DNA of 61,016 nt from Lachnospiraceae bacterium. Its GTDB lineage: Bacteria; Bacillota; Clostridia; Lachnospirales; Lachnospiraceae. The number at the start of each line of letters is the position of its first letter. Positions within the stretch are counted from its first letter, which is position 1. The notes under the pieces were generated by a model. That model was not told the origin of the DNA, made no database searches, and saw only the letters and a program-made list of their open reading frames with translations. Positions 35,663-43,789 of this stretch are shown here, piece after piece. Where the stretch lies: contig CASJPF010000021.1 of the NCBI GenBank assembly GCA_949383255.1, positions 1 to 61,016 of the forward strand, given 5' to 3'. Both the position numbers and the translations under genes were made by a program.

Positions 35663-36810
35663 GATATACAAAAACAGAACAAGGAAATGTTGTTTATATA
35701 AGAGATCAGTATTACATTGTAAATGATTTAACCTGTAAATTACTTAATATGTATTATGAAAAAAAGCATATTAGCGAAATTGCAAATGAGTTAAAAATCG
35801 ATGAAGTTGAAGTACAATGTTTATATCAGAAAATTTCAGATATGATAATTGAAGATCAAAGTTACAATGAAGAAATTAAGTTTTTGCAGCCTTTAAAAGT
35901 GCAATGGAAAATTACAAATCGATGCAATCTTCAATGTAAACATTGTTATGAAGGAGAAAAATGTGTAGAACAGCTAAGTGATGCTCAAATTCAAAGTATA
36001 TTTCAAAAGCTTCTTGATTCAAATATTTTAAATTTGACTATAACTGGTGGAGAGGCTTTATTGGTTGATAATCTTGCAAAGTATGTATCGCAGTGCTTGG
36101 AAAAAGGCATTATGGTTAATATATTCACAAACGGGATTATGTTAGATAATTTTATAGAACAACTCGGCGATGTGAAAAATGGTAATCTATTAACGTTTGA
36201 GGTTAGCGTTGATGGTGCCCAAGAGGAACATGACTATATTAGAGGAAAGGGGAATTATCAAAAAACTATTGCCAATATTAAATGTGCGATTCAAAAAGGA
36301 TATAAAATTATTACTAACACGGTAGTGAATGGTATAACGAAGAATAGTCTTGTAAGTATGATGAAAGAGCTGCATGCAATTGGTGTAGTGTCAATTCAGT
36401 TATCTAATTTAATGTTAAAAGGATGGGCAAAAGAACATGAAAATGAATTATTTATCAGTAGAAACGAATTAGCAAATGTATATCGAGAAATATGTGAAAA
36501 TATTGATTTCGATTTCTATTATGCAGATATATCAAATGATGTATATCATTTAGATAAAAAGGGTGAAACTAGGAAAGAAGGAAAAAATACATGGAAATGT
36601 TGTGCTGGTGATGCCAGAATAACAATTGACTTTAATGGAGACGTTTTAATTTGTCCGCAATTTCCAAAGTATATATTGGGTAATATTAATCAACTTACAT
36701 TATTAGAAATTTGGAATAATCCCTTAAAAAAGGATTATATAAATTACCTGAGAAATTTAAATAAAGACAAGCAAACTTGTTTTGTTTATGACTTAAATTT
36801 CTCAAAATAA
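35659..36810 (+). CDS. Radical SAM maturase with fused PqqD-like leader-binding domain
   Basis: A 383-residue protein. Residues 1-65 (VVYIRDQYYIVNDLTCKLLN, then HISEIANELKIDEVEVQCLY) match the PqqD-like RiPP recognition element: three beta strands then three helices. The radical SAM cluster is CNLQCKHC (Cys89, 93, 96) with ITGGEAL as SAM-binding motif. The C-terminal region keeps only part of a SPASM domain (CCAGD, DVLICPQF, a last Cys374) and ends about 40 residues earlier than full SPASM proteins, lacking the usual CxxC-x5-C end. It probably binds the leader and modifies the peptide encoded 53 bases downstream. No upstream in-frame start exists (TAA at 35650). Confidence 0.85.
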   Translation: MRYTKTEQGNVVYIRDQYYIVNDLTCKLLNMYYEKKHISEIANELKIDEVEVQCLYQKISDMIIEDQSYNEEIKFLQPLKVQWKITNRCNLQCKHCYEGEKCVEQLSDAQIQSIFQKLLDSNILNLTITGGEALLVDNLAKYVSQCLEKGIMVNIFTNGIMLDNFIEQLGDVKNGNLLTFEVSVDGAQEEHDYIRGKGNYQKTIANIKCAIQKGYKIITNTVVNGITKNSLVSMMKELHAIGVVSIQLSNLMLKGWAKEHENELFISRNELANVYREICENIDFDFYYADISNDVYHLDKKGETRKEGKNTWKCCAGDARITIDFNGDVLICPQFPKYILGNINQLTLLEIWNNPLKKDYINYLRNLNKDKQTCFVYDLNFSK

Positions 36811-36863
36811 AAATAACATAAAATATATAATTTATATCATTTTATGTGGAAAGGAGTGATATT

Positions 36864-36992
36864 GTGACACCAGTTATTGAAGCATTTAGTATTATTGATC
36901 AAAACAATGAAAACACAGACAACGAAGTGATTGTAAAAACTGAAAGCAAGGCTGTTTGTGCAGGCGGAAATTATTGTTCAGATATATGTTAA
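36864..36992 (+). CDS. RiPP precursor peptide, 42 residues
   Basis: GTG start with a strong AAAGGAG (36850-36856) seven bases upstream. An acidic, Cys-free leader of about 29 residues (MTPVIEAFSIIDQNN...) is followed by a C-terminal core SKAVCAGGNYCSDIC with Cys32, Cys38 and Cys42 (C-x5-C-x3-C) and a terminal Cys. It is the last gene of the island, directly after the RRE-bearing radical SAM gene. The Cys and Ser residues could become thiazolines through YcaO and/or thioethers through the radical SAM enzymes. There is no GG cleavage site and no protease gene nearby, so the leader peptidase is unknown. Function is inferred from context. Confidence 0.75.
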   Translation: MTPVIEAFSIIDQNNENTDNEVIVKTESKAVCAGGNYCSDIC

Positions 36993-37252
36993 TTAAATAT
37001 GGAGAATAATTACTTGTTTTGATTAGGAAAGCTATAAAGAAATAGCTAGTCCTGAAAGTGAAGGGGCTGTTGGGAAATAACGTTATTTGTTCCATAATAT
37101 TGTTTAAATCATTTGAGAATATAACAATATATTACAGACAAATTGTATTCCCGATAGTCCTTTTACTTATTTTGTCTTATTGGTATGTGTCTTCTCGTCC
37201 CAAGCTGACTAATATATAACAAAATTTCAGATGAAGTTGACATTATTAAGTA

Positions 37253-37299
37253 AGGAATTGTAGAAAATAACTGATATAAGTCAAGATGTATCAGTTATA
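37253..37299. repeat. Internally deleted copy of the AGGAACTGTAG repeat
   Basis: AGGAATTGTAGAAAATAACT followed shortly by TCAAGATGTATCAGTTAT reproduces the two ends of the longer elements at 40631 and 49711 with the centre missing. The arms ATAACTGATA and TATCAGTTAT can pair. Confidence 0.55.
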
Positions 37300-37490
37300 A
37301 TGGATGGTTTTTACGAAACAAATTTTCAAATTTTAAATAAATTGTGCTATGTAGAATATAGCATAACATAGGAAGGATATGGTAAAATAGCGACGGATAA
37401 CTACAGACTGCAATGAAAGTTACACTTGTAGCATCAATCACAGTGCAAAAAGATTCCAAGAGTCAAAAATAAGAGCAAAGGGGAATAAGC

Positions 37491-37711
37491 TTGTTGTGTC
37501 TATATAGTTTTGTAGGATTTCATAGCCTCTCGGAATCAATATTAAAACGGGGAATTTATAACGAGAGTGGGAAAGACTACAGAGAACAAAAGATTAGAAA
37601 AATGGAGTATCAAACAGATTATACAAATTACAGTTTGAGAAACTCGTTGCTGCAGTATTAAAGCAGGCGGCTGCGGGAGACTCCTCAACAGCAATTGTAG
37701 AAGTCGAGTAG
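37491..37711 (+). pseudogene. Possible frameshifted gene remnant
   Basis: TTG at 37491 after AAAGGGG reads 56 codons to TAA 37659-37661. An overlapping frame then carries the protein-like end FEKLVAAVLKQAAAGDSSTA and stops at TAG 37709-37711. Together they look like one decayed gene with a frameshift near 37630. No family is recognised. The rest of the 36993-37725 gap shows a weak AAATAACGTTATTT palindrome near 37072, the small repeat at 37253 and nothing else convincing. Confidence 0.25.
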
Positions 37712-37739
37712 GGAAGCAGCTTTCCCTACTCGACTTTTT
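37703..37739. terminator. GTCGAGTAGGGAA hairpin terminator overlapping the chemotaxis gene stop
   Basis: GTCGAGTAGGGAA (37703-37715) pairs exactly with TTCCCTACTCGAC (37722-37734), followed by T5 on the plus strand. The minus-strand chemotaxis gene's stop codon (37726-37728) lies within the stem. The same hairpin ends the dispersed repeats at 2755 and 49915. Confidence 0.7.
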
Positions 37740-39771
37740 CGTGTATTAGTTCAAATCTCTGTACCATTGTATTTAAAAGACTTGCCTGAGTTGCCAGTTC
37801 CTCTGAGGTCGCGGAAGTCTCCTGTGATGCCGCAGAGTTGTCTTGGATTCCGCGGGCAATCTCATCAATTCCAGTACGGAGCTGTTCCATGCTTTCTGCC
37901 TGAACAGCCGAATTTTGAGCAGTATTTTTAATCATTTCATTAACATGGTCGACAGCACTTACAGAATCCTTTAATGCATTCATAGCATCTGTGGCGATTG
38001 CATTTCCTTTGCTGATTTCTTCCATAGAAATTTCAATCAGATTCCTTGTTGAGTTTGCAGCTTTCGCACTTTCCAGCGCAAGTTTTCCAATTTCATCTGC
38101 TACCACTGCAAAGCCTTTTCCAGCATCACCTGCGCGAGCGGCTTCGATAGAAGCATTTAAAGATAACAAATTTGTCTGGTCTGCAATCTCCTCGATTGTC
38201 TGAATAATGCCGACAACTTGCTGTGAGGTTTGACGAATTTCATTCATGGCATCCATCATCATAGTCATTTTTTCTTGATTCTGTTCGATCATAGCAGTGA
38301 CTCTCGCCGTTTCTTTTGCGGAAGCTTCAGCATCACGACGACTTTCTTCTACGTGGTCTGCAACGGAGTTGGTGGTTGCAGCGAGTTCTTCTATGGAGGC
38401 TGCCTGCAGCTCAGCACCTTCTGCCAGCATTTGTGAGGCATTGGCAAGTTCAGAAGCTCCTACAGAAACACGTTCAGAGCTTGTATTGATACCCTCCATT
38501 ACTTGATTCATTGAACTAGATATATTAAGCAGGGCAGTTTTAATTTTTTGAAATTCGCCAACATAATCATACTTTAATGTAATATGGAGCTTTCCATCTG
38601 CGATTCGCGCAAGTACTTCAGCAGTTTCGTCAATATAGGCAATGTATTCTTTCAGCCGGCTTACTGTTTTGGCTATAGATTCACCTAACTCTCCGATTTC
38701 ATCATTTGATGTGATAGCAAGCTGGACATCTAGGTTGCCAGCCGCAAGCTGCTGTGCAGTGTGGTTTAACTCAAGAATTGGTTTTGTCACATTAGCAGCA
38801 CTTTTCCGAATGCTGAGTGCTATGAGCAGGATACCAACTGCAAAAAGGATAATCAAGGCAATTACCATTATAATAAGCATAGAATAGTATTCTGACATAG
38901 GCATACTGCTGAGTACGAGATAGCCTGTATCTCCAACAGATTCTAAAGAACCATATTTTGTTATACCTTCAACCTTGTATTTTAAAAATTCGTTTCTTTT
39001 TGATGAAACAGCATCTACAACATTTTGGGATATACTGACTTCATTAATATTTTTTTGGATAAGATCAGTGTTTGGATGATAAAGGAATGTACCATTTTCC
39101 GATAAAAGCAGAAGATATCCGCCACGTCCAATTTTGTATCCTTGTAGAATTTTTGTCATATGGTCAAGTGAGATGTCAAAACCGACCGCACCCAGAACCG
39201 CACCTGTATCATCATAGACCGGCGCTGCGGCGCTCAAAATCATTTTTCCGGTGGAGGAATCAATATAAGGTTCTGTTAGAACTGTTTTCTTTTCTGTAAT
39301 ACAGCCATACCATCCACGTCCGGTAATATCCCAGCCATCTTCGCTTACAAAGCCATCAGATTGTATTAGGGCACTTGCATCTAAGTCGGAGATCCATACC
39401 GCCATAACATTTTCTGTATCTGTATTTGCAATACTGACAAGATAGCTCAGTACTGCATCCATTTTTTCTGCCTTAACGATATTGTCACCAGATTTAATTT
39501 CGCTCATAATGTGTTTGATGTCGGGATTGACAGCAAGTTGTTCAACGCCCTTTGTATACTGATCAAGAAATGCGGTCAGTTGGTTTGATGCTGCTTTGGA
39601 CTCCAATGTAAGTTCTTTTTCTTTAGATGTCATAATGGTCCATCCAACCATACAAATAACAACAACTGCTACGACCAAAAAGACGAGAATAACGCTTTTG
39701 CCAATACGAGCCATGATTTCATCAGCAATTCGCTTTCTATTGCTCGTTGTTTTTACATTTTGTTGATTCAT
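37726..39771 (-). CDS. Methyl-accepting chemotaxis protein with Cache sensor
   Basis: A 681-residue receptor. An N-terminal membrane helix (about 27-49), an extracellular dCache-type domain (about 55-290; [31 protein letters not shown]), a second membrane helix (about 300-325), HAMP, and a cytoplasmic signalling domain follow in order. The hairpin tip is [20 protein letters not shown]. dCache receptors commonly bind amino acids or small organic acids; the ligand here is unknown. It is a lone receptor without che genes nearby, and implies flagellar motility. Confidence 0.92.
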   Translation of the reverse strand: MNQQNVKTTSNRKRIADEIMARIGKSVILVFLVVAVVVICMVGWTIMTSKEKELTLESKAASNQLTAFLDQYTKGVEQLAVNPDIKHIMSEIKSGDNIVKAEKMDAVLSYLVSIANTDTENVMAVWISDLDASALIQSDGFVSEDGWDITGRGWYGCITEKKTVLTEPYIDSSTGKMILSAAAPVYDDTGAVLGAVGFDISLDHMTKILQGYKIGRGGYLLLLSENGTFLYHPNTDLIQKNINEVSISQNVVDAVSSKRNEFLKYKVEGITKYGSLESVGDTGYLVLSSMPMSEYYSMLIIMVIALIILFAVGILLIALSIRKSAANVTKPILELNHTAQQLAAGNLDVQLAITSNDEIGELGESIAKTVSRLKEYIAYIDETAEVLARIADGKLHITLKYDYVGEFQKIKTALLNISSSMNQVMEGINTSSERVSVGASELANASQMLAEGAELQAASIEELAATTNSVADHVEESRRDAEASAKETARVTAMIEQNQEKMTMMMDAMNEIRQTSQQVVGIIQTIEEIADQTNLLSLNASIEAARAGDAGKGFAVVADEIGKLALESAKAANSTRNLIEISMEEISKGNAIATDAMNALKDSVSAVDHVNEMIKNTAQNSAVQAESMEQLRTGIDEIARGIQDNSAASQETSATSEELATQASLLNTMVQRFELIHEKVE

Positions 39772-39974
39772 TTGAATACTCCTTTGTGTATTGAAAGGTT
39801 AATTGCTGTGATTCTCAAAGACATTTTGCAGTAGAAAATCTCTATGAGAACACAATATGTTATAAATATATTGTATCGCTCTTTTGGAAACAACACAAGA
39901 CTTTTTTGTAGTAACTGTTTTAATACAGTAATATAGAATAATGCTACAATAGAAAAGTATTTTTGCTTTATTGA

Positions 39975-40003
39975 TTGCAGGAAAAGTGTCTTCTTGTTAT
40001 AAT
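39975..40003 (+). promoter_or_regulatory. Sigma-A-type promoter of the small basic protein gene
   Basis: TTGCAG (39975-39980), a 17-base spacer, then TATAAT (39998-40003); the start codon is 20 bases downstream of the -10, so the mRNA leader is very short. Confidence 0.65.
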
Positions 40004-40022
40004 CAAGCGTAGGTGATGAATT

Positions 40023-40262
40023 ATGAGTAGAAGTTATAAGAGAACCCCAGTTTTGAAATGCTGTGGTGATAAGAAATATGGAAAACGTCAAGCAAACAAA
40101 AAAGTACGACGGTCCGACAAAAGCGTGCTCTATCGTGGAAAACAGTATAGAAAATTATATGAGTCGTGGGATATCAATGATGTTATTGTATTCTGGAGCA
40201 AAAATGAGGCCGAAAAAAGTGGCATGTTTGATGTCTGGAAAAAGTGGTACTATCGAAAGTAG
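40023..40262 (+). CDS. Small highly basic protein of unknown function
   Basis: A 79-residue protein starting MSRSYKRTPVLKCC, very rich in Lys and Arg (KKYGKRQANKKVRRSDKS). It ends in aromatic and basic residues (FDVWKKWYYRK). Similar M-x-RSY-(K/R)-TP starts occur in small uncharacterised proteins of many bacteria. The charge suggests nucleic-acid binding, but nothing more can be said. AGGTGAT lies at proper distance and a canonical promoter precedes it, so it is probably a single-gene unit. Confidence 0.65.
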   Translation: MSRSYKRTPVLKCCGDKKYGKRQANKKVRRSDKSVLYRGKQYRKLYESWDINDVIVFWSKNEAEKSGMFDVWKKWYYRK

Positions 40263-40289
40263 AAGGATGTTTGTTCGACAAATACGTCA

Positions 40290-40367
40290 TCTGTTCTGTT
40301 GGTGTTGCCGTAAAAATGCTGTTGCTGCTGGGGAGGGCAAGAGTATTTTTACGGCAAGAGAACAGGG
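40290..40367. terminator. Long imperfect hairpin after the small basic protein gene
   Basis: TTGCCGTAAAAAT (40305-40317) pairs with ATTTTTACGGCAA (40345-40357). CTGTTCT outside the left arm pairs with AGAACAG outside the right arm. A second small hairpin follows (GCTTTGTTT/AAACAAAG near 40368-40400). It may terminate the gene at 40023. The rest of 40263-40543 has no supported ORF. Confidence 0.45.
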
Positions 40368-40543
40368 CTTTGTTTGGGTTGAAGGGTCAAAACAAAGGGC
40401 AGGCTTTTTAAGGCTTTTCGTCTTACTCATTTAGTGGTAAAGATGGATGAAGCTATTAATATTAGCATATGAATGCGCTGCTTACGTCGAACATCAGCAT
40501 CAATGAGCAGTGTTGCTATTAAATGATTGTAACAGTTGGGAAA

Positions 40544-40621
40544 TTACTCTATAAATCTCCAAATATCTTCTGTAAGTAAAACATCAAGAGCGCGGATTTG
40601 TGATGACAAAATATCATCCAT
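40544..40621 (-). pseudogene. Gene-end fragment beside a repeat
   Basis: A 25-residue frame (MDDILSSQIRALDVLLTEDI onward) ending in TAA looks like the amphipathic C-terminus of a protein whose body is absent; the repeat at 40631 begins 10 bases away. The source protein is not recognised. Confidence 0.25.
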
Positions 40622-40630
40622 CAGTATATT

Positions 40631-40765
40631 AGGAACTGTAGAAAAATAACTGACGCATCTTGACTTGGCTATTTCTCCGATTATGCATGCCAAAAAGCCT
40701 CGCCGCAGCCCGCTGCGCCTACGTTTTTTGACATACCTCCTCGAAGAAATATCCTACGCAGTCTG
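40631..40765. repeat. MITE-like dispersed repeat, copy with one end lost
   Basis: Nearly identical over about 130 bases to the reverse complement of 49711-49870, starting with AGGAACTGTAGAAAAATAAC and ending at the CCTACGCAGTCTG segment. It lacks the second terminal inverted repeat. It abuts the broken DNA methyltransferase gene. It includes a GCCGCAGCCCGCTGCGCC hairpin. Confidence 0.8.
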
Positions 40766-41387
40766 AATACTGACTACTTTCTGCTTGTGGGTGTGTAGGA
40801 TATTTTAAAGTATGATTGCCATAAGGGATTCTAATTTCATTCACATTTCATTTAAACTTTTTGGTTTTCCTAAAATGTAAAATACTTTCATGGGATCTTC
40901 CCCAGTCATTTCCAAGATTAGCTTTATTTCTATAATGCCAAATTAGCCATTTACATCCTGAAAAATAGTGCATTGCTGGGTGCTTTAAATCAGCTAAAAT
41001 CTCACTAAACTCGCAAATGTATAAACTACCTGTAGGTTTAAGTATTCGCGAAGCTTCACTTATCCATTGCAATGACCATTCAATATAATCTTCTTGTGAA
41101 TCAAATTTATCCCAATTCGCTTTTTTTATGTTGTAAGGTGGATCAGCAAAAATTAAATCAACAGATTCATCCTGTAATGTTTTCAGCCATTGTAAACTGT
41201 CATCTGTAAAGATTAGCCCATTTTTTTCTAATATGAGCGGGCTGATATACTGTTCCTGTCTGGAAAACCTGCAAACTGTACTTCCTACTTTGATTATTAT
41301 ATCGGAACGATTGCAATTTTCAAAGTGTAAACTTCTAGCAAATGCAATTTTGGCAGAAATCTGGGAATTGCATTTTTGTACTAAATT
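40766..41387 (-). pseudogene. Truncated site-specific DNA methyltransferase
   Basis: On the minus strand a continuous frame encodes LIFADPPYNIKKANWDKF, the DPPY catalytic motif of N6-adenine/N4-cytosine methyltransferases. ASRILKPTGSLYICEFSEIL and KANLGNDWGRSHESILHF follow. The frame has no usable start codon (open from a TGA at 41388-41390). It meets an in-frame TGA near 40847, yet the next residues (NVNEIRIPYG, then HPQAESSQYS) continue the family pattern. Homology breaks where the MITE-like repeat begins, so motif I and the target-recognition part are missing. It is a dead restriction-modification remnant. Confidence 0.75.
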
Positions 41388-41612
41388 TCATTCACCATGA
41401 ATGAACTAAACCCTTCATAACAAGGGTATTGTATGCTCTTATTCAGTTGTTCTGTCAAAATTTCACTTGGCATGGATGAAATAAAGAACAGACAGAATGA
41501 CAAAAACGCGTTTGAAGAGATAACTGTGTAGGACGAGTATATCAACAGTGAAAAATTGGGTGTGAAATCTGGTTGGAACATGACAAGAACGGAAATATAA
41601 AAATTTTTTTTG

Positions 41613-41777
41613 ATGCCCCAAAGAAATCGTATTTTACGGAAAAATGGAACAAGACAGTTCGCAGTCGGAGATGAAAAGAAGATACAGAAGTTAAAACGGA
41701 AGCTAGTACAGGTGGAGAATGAACTAAGTCATAAGGATAATGAGACATATAGAAGGCAGAATATGATTTTTTCATAA
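41613..41777 (+). pseudogene. 54-codon charged fragment, probable mobile-gene debris
   Basis: The frame from ATG 41613 gives a Lys/Arg/Glu-rich helix (EKKIQKLKRKLVQVENELSH) with no plausible ribosome binding site. Flanking frames hold other short protein-like pieces (near 41570-41660). The pattern suggests a decayed gene, perhaps from a mobile element. The 41388-42080 interval otherwise shows no intact gene. Confidence 0.25.
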
Positions 41778-42080
41778 TGAGGGCTATCTGACAAAGAGCA
41801 GTTCTTTTTAAAATTGGTTCGTCTTGTTTTTCCAACAACTGATTTTACGTCAGGCGTCCGCCCTATGAAATGAAAGATACAAACTGCCCTATATGAGTAA
41901 GTAACCAACATCATTTTGCATGAACGAATTGTTATAAAATCACATTGCAAACATAGGTGATGCTTGTTATACTAAAAGATATAAAAGGCAAACAAAACAC
42001 AAGAATAAAACGAAAATGAGTGGCTAACAAATGTGTGAAAGATTAGAGTATCTAAAAGATAAAAAAGAAAGGAACAGAAT

Positions 42081-42974
42081 ATGAAATTTGATGTTGAAAA
42101 GTTCAGAAAGGATTGTAAAATAAGTGATACAAAAAGGGATGCTGGTCTGACAACGCCAGATAATATCCTGCGATACAATGATATTTCTTATGGAAAATAT
42201 GGTAAATATAACCTTCTTGACATCTATCATCAGAAGGAGGTTACTGCGCCGCAAAAGACCATTATTGATATTCATGGTGGCGGATGGACTTATGGAGACA
42301 AAGATGTTTATCAGTACTACTGCATGGATTTGGCACAGAGAGGTTTTACAGTTGTGAATTTTTCTTATCGCTTGGCGCCAGAAAATCCGTTTCCAGCAGC
42401 GTTAGAGGATATCAATACTGTGTTTATATGGGTTGCAGAAAACGCTTGTACATATCATATTGACCTTGACAAAATTTGTGTGACAGGCGATTCCGCAGGA
42501 GCCCAGCTTGCAAGTCAATATTTGACGCTTTTGTGCAGTGCGGAATATCGAAAATTATTTTCAATGCAGGTGCCATTTGACAAAATTGCAGTCAAGGCGG
42601 TGGCGCTTAATTGTGGGCGTTATGATATGAATTACTGTTTAGAAAACAAAATAGATGACCCATTTTTGACATATATAGATAAAGCATTGTCAGAGGATAG
42701 AGAACTGACACTTGAGCGTATTAATGCCATAAAATACATTAACAAGAATTTTCCACCTGCGTATATTATGACTTCGGAATACGATTTTCTGAAGGAAGAT
42801 GCAAAACCTATGTATGATTTGCTTCATCAGAAAGGGATTCCATGTATGTACAAACTGTATGGCAAAGAGGGAGATGACTATATGGGGCATGTGTTCCACC
42901 TTAATTTGCGCTTGGAGGAGGCACGTGTATGCAATGATGAAGAATGTAGTTTTTTTGACGGAATTGTGCAGTGA
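42081..42974 (+). CDS. Alpha/beta hydrolase, hormone-sensitive-lipase-like esterase
   Basis: A 297-residue cytoplasmic protein with AGAAAGGAA upstream. The oxyanion-hole motif is HGGGWTYG (about residues 67-74) and the nucleophile elbow is GDSAGAQLA, with the acid and His expected near the C-terminal SEYDFLKEDAKP and GHVFHLN. These are family IV (HSL) esterase features. It probably hydrolyses short acyl or acetyl esters, such as on acetylated sugars. The neighbours are a nucleosidase and a beta-galactosidase, each after a gap, so co-function is only possible. Confidence 0.85.
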   Translation: MKFDVEKFRKDCKISDTKRDAGLTTPDNILRYNDISYGKYGKYNLLDIYHQKEVTAPQKTIIDIHGGGWTYGDKDVYQYYCMDLAQRGFTVVNFSYRLAPENPFPAALEDINTVFIWVAENACTYHIDLDKICVTGDSAGAQLASQYLTLLCSAEYRKLFSMQVPFDKIAVKAVALNCGRYDMNYCLENKIDDPFLTYIDKALSEDRELTLERINAIKYINKNFPPAYIMTSEYDFLKEDAKPMYDLLHQKGIPCMYKLYGKEGDDYMGHVFHLNLRLEEARVCNDEECSFFDGIVQ

Positions 42975-43043
42975 TGGGTTTCGCTTTTTTACAGATCCTT
43001 AGATGTTTTTATGAATAAAAATTAAATTTTGGGGGAATTAAAG

Positions 43044-43742
43044 ATGAATAAAATAGGTATTATCGGTGCAATGGAGCTGGAAGTAGCGGAGTTAAAATCA
43101 AAGATGGAATTGAAAAATGTTGTCGATAAGGCAGGGATGCAATTTCATGAAGGGGTGTTGAATAGAAAAGATGTTGTTATTGTACAGTGTGGTATTGGAA
43201 AGGTAAATGCAGGTATCTGCGTGCAGATTTTGGCGGATATATTTGCAGTGGATGCTGTGATAAATACAGGTGTTGCTGGTTCACTGCGCGCAGAAATTAA
43301 TATTGGGGATATTGTTGTCTCTGCAGATGCGTGTGAACATGATATGGATGTCAGCGCACTTGGTTATGAGCCAGGTATTATTCCGCAGATGGAAACATCT
43401 TTCTTTAAAGCGGACAGAAAACTTGCTGAGGAGGCAATTTCCGTTTGTCGTGAAGTGAACCCAGAAATTAATGTGTATGAAGGGCGCGTTGTAAGCGGAG
43501 ACCAATTTATTTCAGATGGTACAGTAAAAGATAGATTGATTCAGCAGTTTGATGGTTCCTGTGCGGAAATGGAAGGCGCGGCAATTGCACACGCGGCATT
43601 TTTGAATAAACTTCCTTATGTAGTGCTTCGCGCGATTTCAGATAAAGCGGATGGCAGTGCACATATGGATTACCCAGAGTTTGAGCGCGCAGCAGCAGCA
43701 CATTGTGCAAAATTAGTGGAGAATTTGGTTGCGCGATTATAA
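43044..43742 (+). CDS. mtnN: 5'-methylthioadenosine/S-adenosylhomocysteine nucleosidase
   Basis: The start is set at the ATG at 43044 (MNKIGIIGAMELEVAELKSK) with GGGGGA upstream. The 232-residue product shows the family motifs: GIIGAMELE, CGIGKVNAG, NTGVAGSL, GDQFI, and CAEMEGAAIAHAA with the catalytic-site Glu, then RAISDKADGS with the catalytic Asp. It cleaves MTA, SAH and 5'-deoxyadenosine, the by-product of radical SAM enzymes, so it would support the radical SAM maturases in the window indirectly. Confidence 0.93.
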   Translation: MNKIGIIGAMELEVAELKSKMELKNVVDKAGMQFHEGVLNRKDVVIVQCGIGKVNAGICVQILADIFAVDAVINTGVAGSLRAEINIGDIVVSADACEHDMDVSALGYEPGIIPQMETSFFKADRKLAEEAISVCREVNPEINVYEGRVVSGDQFISDGTVKDRLIQQFDGSCAEMEGAAIAHAAFLNKLPYVVLRAISDKADGSAHMDYPEFERAAAAHCAKLVENLVARL

Positions 43743-43789
43743 AACGAAATCTATGGTTCTAACACACTTTTTGCATGGAGGTAGTATTA

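Noticed and set aside
36892..37095. 67-residue minus-strand ORF over the precursor peptide
   Set aside because: No ribosome binding site and mostly Phe, Leu and Ser, as expected for the antisense of A+T-rich DNA; the plus-strand precursor explains the region better.
39768..40091. 107-residue minus-strand ORF upstream of the chemotaxis gene
   Set aside because: It overlaps the well-supported promoter and start of the small basic protein and lacks a Shine-Dalgarno.
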